Positions 11,273 to 21,633 of a stretch of 64,000 nt of DNA are shown here, in pieces. Source of the DNA: Ichthyophis bannanicus (Eukaryota; Chordata; Amphibia; Gymnophiona; Ichthyophiidae); assembly GCA_033557465.1 (NCBI GenBank), contig CM066035.1, positions 900,457,309 through 900,521,308 on the forward strand, read 5' to 3'. The translations under genes and the position numbers were made by a program. Within the stretch, counting starts at the first letter, position 1. Every line of letters starts with the position of its first letter. A model generated the notes under the pieces. It saw nothing but the letters and a program-made list of their open reading frames with translations, searched no databases and was not told the DNA's origin.

Positions 11273-12186
11273 AGCTATATCGAAAACCCACAGATCGCAA
11301 CACCTTGTTACGATATGACAGTTACCACAACACTACACTAAAGAACAATCTTCCTATTAGTCAGTTTTTAAGGGTAAGAAGATTATGTACTAAAGAACTT
11401 GATTTTGAGAAACATGCAGCAGATTTACGTCAGAGATTCCTAAAACGTGGTTATCCAAAAAGATGCATTAAAAAAGCATTTTTTAGGGCTTGCGTGACTG
11501 ATCGTAAAAGCCTTTTGCATAAGAAACCACGTCAGAAGAATAACAAAATTGTTTGCTCTCTCACCTTTTCTCAATATTCAAAAGAGATTTCTGCAATACT
11601 GAGACAGGAATGGTATCTTTTAGCTGGAGTGTCTAGTTTATCTTCTAAGAACATTATGGTGGCTTACAAACGTAATTCCAATTTAGCAAATACATTGGTT
11701 CCATCGGCTTTGGCATATTATAAACCATCACCCCGTATCAAAGGACATTACCCTTGTGGCAATTGTTCTGTTTGTATTCATGCACTCACAGTTAAACAGG
11801 TTTACATTCATCCGGTTACACAACGTAAATTTTATATTAATCATTTCTCTAACTGTAAAACAGATAAGGCTATTTATTTGATCCTGTGCCCATGTAATTT
11901 AATCTATATAGGCAAAACTAAACGTCAGATTCGTACTCGAATTATAGAACATAGGAGTTGTATACAGAGGAAAGTTGAAGATAGTCCATTAGTAACACAT
12001 TGGTTGGAAAAACAACACTCAATTCAAGACTTGAAATTTTTGGTTATTAAAACAGTAGTTCCCAGTTGGAGGGGAGGAGATTTTGATAAAGTACTCTTGA
12101 GATTGGAACAAAGATTCATTTATGAATTCAACAGCATGACACCCAATGGTCTAAACCAGGAAGTTGACTTGTCAGTGTTTTTATAA
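11273..12186 (+). CDS. PLE protein C-terminal part: RT thumb, CxxC linker, GIY-YIG endonuclease (5' truncated)
   Basis: The frame is open from 11273 to a stop at 12186. It starts inside the RT at YRKPTDRN, then has a thumb with LRYDSYH, an ISQFLRVRRLC block and FLKRGYPKRCIKKAF. A CGNCSVC pair (about 11755-11775) precedes the nuclease: AIYLI and NLIYIGKTKRQIRTR (the GIY and YIG strands plus the conserved Arg), IIEHRS, then a late Glu in LEQRFIYEFN and GLN near the end. PLE proteins use this nuclease to nick target DNA and prime reverse transcription. The RT core (palm with its Asp pair) is absent because of 5' truncation, so it is not autonomous. The nuclease motifs look intact. Confidence 0.85.
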
Positions 12187-14353
12187 AAAATTTTTTATAA
12201 ATATTTATTATTTGTTTCATCAGGACACACAATATCACACATGTGGTATATAGTTTCTTGGTTTGTCCCCTCATCACAATTGTTATTACTATTTTGATCC
12301 CATTTTTTACTTTATTTATTTATTTATATATTTATTATAATATAATGTCATGGCCACTATTAATTACCAATTTGGTCGTTTATTGTTAATTCATTGCAAT
12401 TTTCTTTGCAATTTCATATGGTTTTTATCAATATTATGGAATTCATATGGGTTTATGATTATTTTTATTATCATTATTATTCATTATTATTATTATTTTT
12501 ATTTTTAGTGTTACATATTTATATTTATATTTATTTTTATTTTTATTCTTTTAATTGTACGTTTTTCAAGCCTGGAATTATTACGCTCTGAGGGTGCTTT
12601 CCCTCTACACCTACATTTTTCAGTATATATTTTTATAGTTTTTTGAGCATAATCTTTTTTCAACATATTGTAGTGTTCAAGTCTTTTAAATACACTTTCG
12701 TATCAACTTGCCTTGACATAATTTGCCTTTTAAGTTTTTAGACAACACAATATAACATTTTTTAGTCACATAGTACTTTGCAGTGGCTATCTCATGACGA
12801 TTCTACGTTTAAAGTATAATATGCGGGTTGCACCCCACGGTTCTTGAGGCACAAGTATATGCTTGACACTTTAACCTTATGCGAATACGTCATCGGAGTA
12901 CCTACGTCTTCTTACGCTCAGTATTTAAAGCCCCAAGTTAGTTCGTCACTTCCCTAGAAGCTTTGACCATATATTTCCTGTTCTACGGTTTCGCTACGAC
13001 TGAGGTAAGCCTTTGCAGCGACGCATTAGTTGTCTCACTGGATTGATCATATATATCATATATTTCTTGTTTGACTTCTACCGCTAAGTTTGTACTGTGC
13101 TGGCTAGGTTTGTTTTTTCGCTTAAACAGTATGTTTAAATGAGGAGATTCCAATGCGAATTCCTAAAGCTGGTTTACATCTTACGCTGGTTTGTACTTGA
13201 CCGTTATAGAGCCACATTATTTTATACATCAGTGTTTTTATTATAGTATACATTCTGTTTTTTCACTATTTGAAATAATATGCAAATATTTTGGCGCGCA
13301 TTTTTAGCGTTTTTTTCAAATGTCTTCCCCTAATTGTTTTATCTCACTCCCATGTAATCACGGGTCTAATGGCATCCTGTTCTGATCTCATGGACGATCC
13401 TCTTTTCATCATTTTATAAAAATACATTAATATTTTAAAATAATTAGCTCACATTAAATTCTGTATGTATTCTTTACACAAGTAAGGTTTAGGAGGATCT
13501 CTGCTTCAGGAACACTTTAGAAAATATTTAAAATATCTACAATAAGATCAGTATGTTTAATTCATCTTATAGTCTGTCATTACATTATTAACTAAAGTTT
13601 GTTTTTAATACACAGCGTTGTTTCTTCACGATTGTTCAAGTGCAGGTATTATTTTTAAATAATATATTATTTTTAAATAATATATGTTTTTTAAATTAAA
13701 CATAGTCTACACTTTGGTGTTTTAGACATAAGTTTATTATTAAAGATTTTTTTTTTTTCCCAGATTTTTTTCAGATTTCCTTTATTTCATCCTCAAAGGC
13801 TGTTCTTTGTTTTTCGTGCATTTTATTTATTATTAACATTTTATTATCATTATTATGATTTTTATTGTCATTAGAATTTTTCCTCAATTTTACATCTGTG
13901 TTTATCCATTGTTTTTCAATGTCAGCATTATAATAGGTATCAGTTTATAGGCCAAATTGAACCCTCTCCAGCAGTGCCTTGTGAGTACTTCTCATACATT
14001 ATCTTCATTAGTTTTTAAATAGCGTCTACTATCTGCCCTGTGTTTTTAGTTTTTTAGTTTGTGGTTTAATGATCCATGGTGATTTTATGATTTTACTTAA
14101 TTTATTCATCATTATTTATATTGTTTTATATTCATATATTTATATTACATATTTATTTGTTATTTTTATTTCTTGTTTAGGTTTTATTTTATTCTATTAA
14201 CATAATTATTTTATCCATATTTTATTTTCATAATATGGTATTTGTATTGATGTTTAATATATGTTGCATGCCTGGTTTGCCTTAGTTTTAATTTAATGTG
14301 TTTTTTCTATGTTTGTTGTTATTTTTACATATATTGTTTGTTTTTTAAGTGTA
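12187..14353 (+). other. PLE 3' untranslated region, right copy
   Basis: AT-rich non-coding mirror of 8287-10470. It ends at the hammerhead-like block. No separate gene seen. Confidence 0.7.
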
Positions 14354-14391
14354 TCCCCCTGAGGAAGGCTTCGGCCGTAACGCGTAGGGGA
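14354..14391 (+). ncRNA. Hammerhead-like fold, right inner PLE copy
   Basis: tcccc (14354-14358) pairs with gggga (14387-14391) as stem I. CTGAGGA is at 14359-14365 with one extra A at 14366. Stem II is GGC-TTCG-GCC (14367-14376), a C(UUCG)G tetraloop. GTAA at 14377-14380 stands in place of GAAA. The ACGCGT palindrome would form stem III only between two molecules. The expected cleavage point would follow TA at 14386. An AATAAAGG block follows. PLE termini with minimal, dimer-forming hammerheads are known; the A-to-T change in the core lowers confidence in activity. Confidence 0.55.
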
Positions 14392-14440
14392 CCACCAATA
14401 AAGGCACCTGTGTTCATCCAATCTCTTGCCTCACTGTCTC

Positions 14441-14481
14441 CTGTTGGATCAGCAAGAGCTCTCTGCTCTCTTTGTGCCTGA
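14441..14481. other. 41-bp unpaired extension of the inner PLE pair
   Basis: This lies between the end of the right inverted arm and the right target duplication and has no counterpart at 8201. It may correspond to the short terminal extension reported for some Penelope insertions. Confidence 0.55.
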
Positions 14482-14496
14482 CCCCTCTGCGGAAAG

Positions 14497-14655
14497 CTCA
14501 TAGAGGCTGGAATCCGGTTTTCAGTTCAATATCCCGCCAAGCTTCATGTGCTCTGTGAAGGAGCTCATCGCACCTTTGAGTCGGCCGCCGCAGCTGAAGA
14601 TTATGTGCAGCAGATCCACACCCAAAAGAAGGCAACGTCGGCGTCTCCTTCATGA
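14497..14655 (+). pseudogene. ORF1 of plus-strand L1-type LINE, C-terminal part
   Basis: This is in phase with 7520-8200 once the PLE insert is removed. It encodes the ORF1 C-terminal domain (LIEAGIRFSVQYPAKL, then a FESAAAAEDYVQQI helix) with a stop at 14653-14655. The same motif occurs in the minus-strand LINE ORF1 near 29800. Without the insert, ORF1 would be about 279 codons from the ATG at 7520, normal for the family. Confidence 0.85.
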
Positions 14656-15998
14656 AGTCTCCGGGGGTTAATTGAACTGAATAGTTAAGAGAAACCCCCC
14701 GTCGGTGAGTGAAGACTGGGGAAACACAGCGTAGTAATGGACATAACAGCTGGTAACTTTCCGTGTTTGGAATGGCGCTGCAGACCCCAAGTAACTTTGT
14801 GTCTTTTTGTTCCCTCCTGGGACACTAATTGTCTTTATTATGGCAGCGCAACAAAGTTTCCAGTTATTTAGCACCCTCCTCTTCTACCTACTCTTGCCAA
14901 GACTTGGGACTTTATGATGAATATGTTTCTTTTTCTCTTGCCTGAGTTGGGTATCCTTTGCAGAGATACTTTGTTAAATCTTGCAGGGGGATTTAGAATG
15001 GTTTTCTGTCACATTAGCTGTGTGTGATTTTGCACCCCAGCAGAAGGGGGGGAGGGGCATCATCGGATAGCCTGGCTACATTTTACAGGTACCCGGGCTC
15101 CCCCCGCCATATTTGTTATCTTGTTTTATCCCTCCAACACTCCGTGGAGGGGAGGAGGTAGGGTTATCCTGGAGGGCGCCGCGGCTGCAGAGATTGGGCG
15201 GCCGTGGCGGAGTGGGGGAGTGTTCAAGGTTGGAGGGGACTACTACTATGAAAGCGGGTGGGAGCTTGAACTAGAGAGGCCCCGAGTACTTGTAGTTGCA
15301 GGGATGTGACGCACATGGCCCCCGTAGTCGGGCTGCCTGAGTCTGGACATTGGCAGTTTGGGTGCCGACCCCTCCTCCCCCCACCCCCTACTCTTGTTTG
15401 CCTTTCTATTGGAGGCAGGTTTGTTTTAAATCAGGGAGGGGTGCCTTGGCGGGAGGTGGGGGGATAACATGAGACGGGGATGGATGGGGGGTGGGGCGGG
15501 GGGGTTATGGCAGGTTATTCCGTGAAGGGGGGGGGTAGCTGGGGCCTGGCCTATCAGGTTTGGTAGTTACCGGGCATTTTGTGGAGGGTATAGCTCATTC
15601 ATGGTCAAAGGAGGTAGAATGTTGGGTGGTTTGTGGTATGGTGACGTGTTCTACGGGCAATGGAGCGAAAGGTCACGTTCAGAGGGGTCTCGGGAGGGCT
15701 TCCTGGGAAGGGGTAGGAGTTGGGAGCCCTGTAGATAGGAGGCGTAGTTTGAAGGGGGGATAGGGGTGGGTATAGAGAAAGGGTTTGGGGAGGTCTTAGG
15801 ATGGAGGCAGGGAGAGACAGGAGAGGGGTTAGTGGTTGGGGGTAGCGGGGTTAGGGGGAGGCGGGGAGGGTGGGGGAGGGGTCGTCGCAATCTAAAATTT
15901 ATGCAGATGCACAGGGTACAATACTTTGGAGAAAATGGGGGGAGGCTCCAGGCTGGGAGGGTCTCCTCGAACACGTTGTGCTGGCAGCTGGGGCGTAA
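14656..15998 (+). other. G-rich spacer between ORF1 and ORF2 of plus-strand L1-type LINE
   Basis: No credible gene. The transcript strand is unusually G-rich from about 15360 to 15890, with many runs of four to nine G. Open frames here are low-complexity Gly/Arg-rich shadows. The minus-strand LINE has the mirror feature at 29260-29480. Such tracts can form G-quadruplexes. Whether this is a promoter or an internal translation element is unknown. Confidence 0.75.
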
Positions 15999-18900
15999 AA
16001 ACATGAAGATCCTCTGAGGGTAATCACTTGGAATGTCTGTGGCTTGGGTAGCCCGATAAAGCGATATAAAGTACTGAAGGCGCTGGCTAGGCAGCGATGC
16101 GATGTTACGCTATTGCAGGAAACCCACCAGACAGCCGAAGAACATGCTAAATTATGTCGGGATTGGGTAGGTCAGGTGTGGGGAGCGCCTGCACTGGGGA
16201 AGAAGGGAGGTGTGGCCATTCTAATTCATAAGCGGGTGCGCTTCACGATGCAACGACAGGTGGCTGATCCCAGTGGGAGATTTTTGCTATTGCTGGGTTT
16301 ACTGGAAGATCGCGAGATAATACTGGGAGATGTATATGGTCCCAATCTGCTGGATCGGGATTTTTTCAATCGTATTGCTGCCAAAGTGGAGCAATTGCCA
16401 GACGTGCCATTGCTATTTGGGGGGGGATTTTAATGGGGTCTTTGAAGTTAGCCTGGACACCTCCAGTGGCAGGGGGACGAGAGACAGAACACTCAGTTCT
16501 CAGTTGTTGCAACGATTTTGGGCCAGATTAGGCTTGATAGATCCCTGGAGATTATTGCACCCCTCCGAGAAGGAGTTCACCCATATTTGGCGGGCACATG
16601 GGACTAGTGCGAGAATAGATTATCTTTTGCTTTCCACAACCGCCTTTGCACAAGTGGGAGAAGCGCAGATAGGTCCCCTGGAGATCTCCGACCATGCAAT
16701 GGCCTGGATCGAGTTGCAATGGGGGGGAGGGACTGGTGCATCTCGTATATGGCGGTTCCCCATCGAGCTATATAAAGACAATCAATTTCGGCAATTTCTG
16801 GGTCAGCGCTGGCATGACTTTGAATTAAATCATCAGGTACACAGAGATGACCCAGAACTGGTTTGGGAAACCGCCAAAGTGGTGTTGAGGGGCGATATAA
16901 TTGGGTTTGCGGCTCGGAAACGAAGATTGCTGGCGGAACAAATTATTCGGTTGGAGCAACAAGTGTCTCAAGCACGAGTGCTCAGTGGTCATACGCCTAC
17001 AGTGTCTAACAGAAAACGGTTGTGGGAACTACAGGTCGCCTTAAATGAATTGCTCCATCAGAGAGCCAAGAAATCTATAATGTATTACAAATATCGGTTA
17101 TATTGCTTTGGCGACAAACCTGGGAAACTATTAGGAAGATGTCTGAAGGGTCCGAGAGGAGGAAGGGGGGTAGCAGCTCTTCGGGATGAGCAAGGGAAAC
17201 TCCAACAAAATCGGGAGATAAGTGCAATATTTAAAGGCTTCTTTCAAAAACTGTATGCAGTGGAAGAGAATAACCCCTCTACTATGGAGGCTTATCTACA
17301 AGGGCTGAAGCTCCCAAAGGTGACTGAGGCGCAACGGGTTCAGTTGGGGCAACCGATAACCCTGAAGGAGGTGCAGTTCGTAATTGCGCAGGCCAGCTGT
17401 TACAAGGCTCCGGGTCCGGACGGCTATGGGGCCGAATTTTACAAACTCTTGTCGAACTGGGTGAGCCCCCTGTTAGTGGACACTTACCGTCAAAGAATAG
17501 AGGGGGGTGGTAGGAGATGGGGTGATAACCAGCCCTATATCACGCTAATACCTAAGCCGGACAAAGATGCGATGCAGGCGGCCTCCTATAGACCGATCTC
17601 TTTATTGAATTTTGACATGAAGCTGTTGGCGAAAATTTTGGCAGAGCGATTAGCAGGAATATTAGGTGACGTAGTACACGAATCACAGGTGAGATTTGTG
17701 CGAGGCCGTTATGCAGTCCGTAATATATGCAGAATATTAACATCTTTGGAGTGGGTGCAGTGCCATCAGTTGCAGTCACTTCTGGTGAGTTTTGACACGG
17801 AAAAAGCGTTTGATAGGGTTGATTGGACATATCTGGAATATTTGCTACCAGTGTACGGCTTAGGATAGGCTTTTTGTGACATGGTGAAGATTCTCTATGA
17901 TACTCCGACAGCTAGAGTGCTTTGTAATGGGGTTTTATCGGCTCCCTTTCCTTTGCGTAGGGGCACTAGGCAGGGTTGTCCATTGTCCCCCTTATTGTTT
18001 GTTTTGTCTTTGGATCCTTTAATACGGAGCATAGAACTGGATCGACAGATTCGTGGGATAGAGGTGGGTAAACAGGGGTTTAAGATGTCAGCCTTTGCCG
18101 ATGACATGCTGGTACATTTGCTGGCGCCGAGAGAATCTTTGCCTAGACTGATGGCAGAGTTTCAGACGTTTGGTAGTTTTGCTGGCCTTAGGATAAATGC
18201 AGATAAATCTGAGGCCTTGGATGTTTCGGGGCGGCTGCAGGGAGGCTGGGGGGAGGATTTTCCCTTTGAAATGGTCGGACCACAAGTTCAAATATTTGGG
18301 TATTGTTTTGACGAGATTACCGCAGGATTTATACCATACTAATTTTGAGAAAGTCTTGTCTGGGATGCGGCGTCAACTGAGAGCTTGGAACCCGCTACCA
18401 CTGTCACTACTGGGGAGAATTGCAGCAGTTAAAATGGTGGTTTTGCCGCGCATACTTTATTGGTTGCAAACTCTACCCATGTGGTTACTCCGACGGGATT
18501 TGCTTAGAATGGAAAGGGAGATTCAAGAGTTTCTGTGGAAGGGGGCCAGAGCGCGTATCCCGATGTCCCGTATGATTGGTAAATGGCGCAGAGGTGGCCT
18601 TGGGCTTCCGGATTTAAGACTCTATGCCTTGGCATGTCAAGCGCGGCATGTTGGGGATTGCTTGGGGGGAACAGATGTATATACGCCAAGTGGCTTGGAG
18701 GCGGCACTAGTGGCTCCTTTCTCGCTGGTGGGGGTTTTACATGTGGACGGTGCACAACTGCCAACGCGACTTACGCGTAATATTATGTTAAACGCGATGA
18801 GACATACTTGGCGACAATTAAATAGCTTTTGGCAACGGAACTGGCAGGTGTCCAATTGGCTGCCTATACGAGGAAATGTGCAATTCTCGCCAGGTTCTGA

Positions 18901-19806
18901 TTCCAGAGCGTTTCAGACATGGCACCGGCAGGGAATAAGACATTTAGGGCATGTAGTGGACCTTACGGGTAAATGCAAGCCGTTTTCGGAATTACATGAG
19001 GAGTTCCGGCTGCCTCCCACCCAATATTTTGCGTATATCCAGCTTTCTCATTATGTGGCTACGTTGCCCAGAGAGGAACTAGGGGTGGATAGGTCGGCGC
19101 AGATTATCAAATTTTTTGAGCTCGGGGGCGACACACCCCTGACGATAGCTGGGCTGAAGGCTAGGCTGGAGTGCTTTGGGGTCCTGCCGGACTATGGGAG
19201 GGCTGAGACGGCCTGGGCAGGAGAATTGGGATGGGAGGTACCGCCAGGCACTATTTGCACGGCGGTGGGGCGGATAGTGGAGCTGGTGTAGGGAGCGCGA
19301 TGGAGGGAAATACAATATAAAGCTTTGACTCGAGTGTATTTTTTGCCCCGACGAGCGTTGCGGAGTCATATTACACAAGATGGGTCTTGCCCTAGGTGTT
19401 CTATACCATTGGCCTCTTTAACCCATATGTGGTGGCAGTGCAGGCGCATCCTCCCCCACTGGTCCCATATTAGTTGATACATTATGAGATTATTACAACA
19501 GAGGTTTCCTTGGACTGGAGCTTTGGTCACACTTGATCAATTGCACCAAACCCTTCCCACAGGGAGATGGGAGCGGTTATTGGTGCATGTCTGGTGGGGA
19601 AGGGTCCGATTTTACATAGGTGGAGAGATCGTGACCCGCCCACGTTCTTGGAGTGGCGCAATAGTTTCCATCAGCTGATGCTGGCAGAGTGCTGGAGGGC
19701 TCGGGGTTCAGTGAAGAGGTGGTCCACCTTTATGTTGATATGGGAACCCTATATTCAGAGTTTGGGGTCCCATTGCCGGAATGAAATAGTAAATGTGGGA
19801 TATTAA
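15999..19806 (+). pseudogene. ORF2 of plus-strand L1-type LINE: AP endonuclease, reverse transcriptase, zinc-knuckle tail (broken)
   Basis: The endonuclease starts with VITWNVCGLGSPIKR (16020-16064), then LLQETH, VYGPN and, in the next frame, GGDFN. SRIDYLLLS-like and SDHAM motifs complete the nuclease by about 16700. The reverse transcriptase has APGPDGYGAEFYK (about 17410), YRPISLLN (17590), SFDTEKAFDRVDW (17790), GTRQGCPLSP (17965) and the catalytic FADDML (18097). The C-terminal region holds CPRC...H..WW.C (about 19390-19440), the family's zinc-knuckle-like motif. Breaks: a frameshift in an eight-G run at 16419-16426, an in-frame TAG at 17866, a frameshift near 18290, a TAG at 19289 and a late frameshift near 19570. 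The start is unclear: the frame opens at 15999 without an ATG. Confidence 0.88.
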
Positions 19807-19839
19807 GCTCTAAAGGTACTGGGAGTGGATGGGGGGAGC

Positions 19840-20141
19840 GGGGGAACTAAGAGAGGGTCACTGTTGCTATCATAACAGAGTTAGGGGTTGCGATGACAAG
19901 GGGGGGGGTTGGGGAGGGGGTGAAGGGGGTGGGGGGGTGGGGTAGGGAGGCTTGATTATAAAAAAGGGAATAAAAGTTTAACCATGAGTGTATAAAAATG
20001 TGAACTGAGCTCTGATGTAGTCACATAACTGTATACTGCATCGGCCTCAGCGGAGATAAGATTCCACTCTGCTGCGGCACACTGTTTTAAATGTATTGGA
20101 AGTTATGTTTATGATGGTTAATAAATAAAGTTTACAAAAAA
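19840..20141 (+). other. 3' UTR of plus-strand L1-type LINE with G-rich tract and poly(A) signal
   Basis: Long G runs at about 19890-19950 (ggggggg, gggggtg, ggggggg), then AATAAATAAAG at 20119 and an A run up to the target duplication. It mirrors the tract at 5575-5680 in the minus-strand LINE. Confidence 0.75.
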
Positions 20142-20156
20142 AAGAGATATGTATGG

Positions 20157-21633
20157 GCAGAAGACACACAGACAGATATAGATAAGTATATATATGTATC
20201 TATATATATCTATATATACCTATATGAATATGCAGGCATATAGACACTTGTCTCCAGGTGTATGGATGGAGAGATGTCCATAGAACCTCATCCCCCCTAG
20301 GGAGAGGAAGATTTATCTGACAGCAAGAAGGTTGATACCTGCTTGAATAGATACAAAGAGAATCCTCTTTTCCTGGTTATGACTGGCAGAGTCAGAGGAA
20401 AGGTTTTCCTGACAAGAAGTCGTCTGAAGTCTTTGCAGAATTTGAGCTCTTGAATAACCAGGATGGCCTACGTGAAAATTGCAGAGGATAACTTCAGTCT
20501 GCAGACAGGAAGTCCAGATCTCTCCAGAATGGCAGTATGGAGAATGCATAGAGGACGCCCCTGGAGGAAGATACCCTAGTGAGCCACCTATGAGGGCAAG
20601 ATGGGTATTAGGCGTACTCTAGCTGCCATTGAAGAAGCTTTTCTCTGACTAGAAGATTCAATAAGATATGGACCAAGTCAGGGAATTGGCCCTCCTTGAG
20701 GTTTTCACGTAATGAAAGGCCTGAGGCTTATGCCTCAAAAGAGATTTAAGATGAGATGGTAAGGGTAGGGAATACCTGCCAGACATGGAACATGACTGGG
20801 GGAACCCCTCCTAACCATCTGGGGTTATCTGCTAGGCCAGATACCAATGCTCTCTAGCAAGGGCCCATAGTGCAAAGCTACTCTGTAGAGATGCAGAGAG
20901 CATGCTGCAGGTGGGTTAGAAGAAAAAACTGGCTGTGGAAAGCCAGCAGGCAACCAGCTTTTCTGCCAAGTGATAATAGGGTTTCCCAAACGAGGTTAAG
21001 AACCTGTTTGGGACTTAGCAGTGAGGCTAGGAGGCTTGCTAGTGGAGGGGAAGCCCTGGTTGTGTGGTGAACAAAACCAGTAACTTAACCAGTAGGAATT
21101 GCTGTATCTGCAGCAACTACCAGGGCAGCGTGGAAAAATTTGTTTTCCCTCTTCCTTTTTTAGATTGGGAAAAAGAAAGAACAGACATGGTAGGACTTCC
21201 TATTGTCTGATGAGCTGCCCTAAGGTAACAAGGGGGGGAAACAACTCCAGAAGGGAGAAGCGCCCGGTAGAACAGGTAGAGGACCATAGGGGCTTACCCA
21301 TTTAAAAGAGCCCCGCTTACAAACCAATGTTGTAGTAAGAGGGAGGTAAGACAGAGTTGTAAGAGACCGACTATGGAGGAAGTCTCTGACAGATGAGATG
21401 ATACATGCCAGTACAGGGAAACAACTGTCTATTGATAGTTGTTACCTCTCTTTCCTCCAAGAGGAAGAGGAAAATCTGTTAAGTATGGGCATGAGCATCA
21501 TAAAGATTCAGAGTTTGAGAAAAGATGTCTCATGAAGAGATATCTAGGAAGGTTAGGATAAAAATTAGTGCAGATACTTCAAGTGAAAAGAAGCAGACTG
21601 CCACCCTAACCACCAACCAAGAGGGACAATGAT
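20157..21633 (-). other. Non-coding part of DIRS element D (where RT-RH and YR would lie)
   Basis: No RT, RNase H or recombinase motif in any frame that I can see. It is similar in sequence and order to element C at about 43400-44989, so it is inherited, not random filler. It starts with more TATC microsatellite. Confidence 0.75.

Larger units (their letters stand above)
8201..14481. mobile_element. Young head-to-head pair of Penelope-like elements
   Basis: Two PLE copies face away from a shared centre, with their 5'-truncated ends together: the left copy is on minus (11272 to 8201) and the right copy on plus (11273 to 14440). The arms 8201-11110 and 11547-14440 are nearly identical inverted repeats of about 2.9 kb; differences by eye are rare single bases and short indels. 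The spacer 11111-11546 holds a further 26-bp inverted repeat (11111-11136 and 11273-11298). The left copy lacks 248 nt (11299-11546 of the right copy). A 41-bp piece at 14441-14481 has no partner at the left end. Both copies carry the 3' part of the PLE gene: RT thumb, then GIY-YIG. The single 15-bp duplication shows that the pair entered as one unit. Confidence 0.92.
7346..20141 (+). mobile_element. Full-length L1/Tx1-type LINE, plus strand, split by a PLE pair
   Basis: It is bounded by an exact 15-bp target duplication and ends in a poly(A)-like tail after an AATAAATAAAG signal (20119-20141). Without the PLE insertion (8201-14481) it is about 6.5 kb: short 5' UTR with CACGTGAT at 7352, ORF1 (7520-8200 joined in order to 14497-14655), a 1.3-kb G-rich spacer, ORF2 (15999-19806) and a G-rich 3' UTR. 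The exact duplication and the rather intact frames suggest a younger insertion than the minus-strand LINE. ORF2 carries several frameshifts or stops. Confidence 0.92.

Noticed and set aside
8201..14481. Two independent PLE insertions
   Set aside because: Only one pair of target duplications exists, outside both arms, and the centre has no duplicated target.
14656..15998. Several G-rich open frames of 60-120 codons as genes
   Set aside because: Gly/Arg/Trp-rich low complexity on one strand and Pro/Ser on the other; they arise from the G-rich tract.
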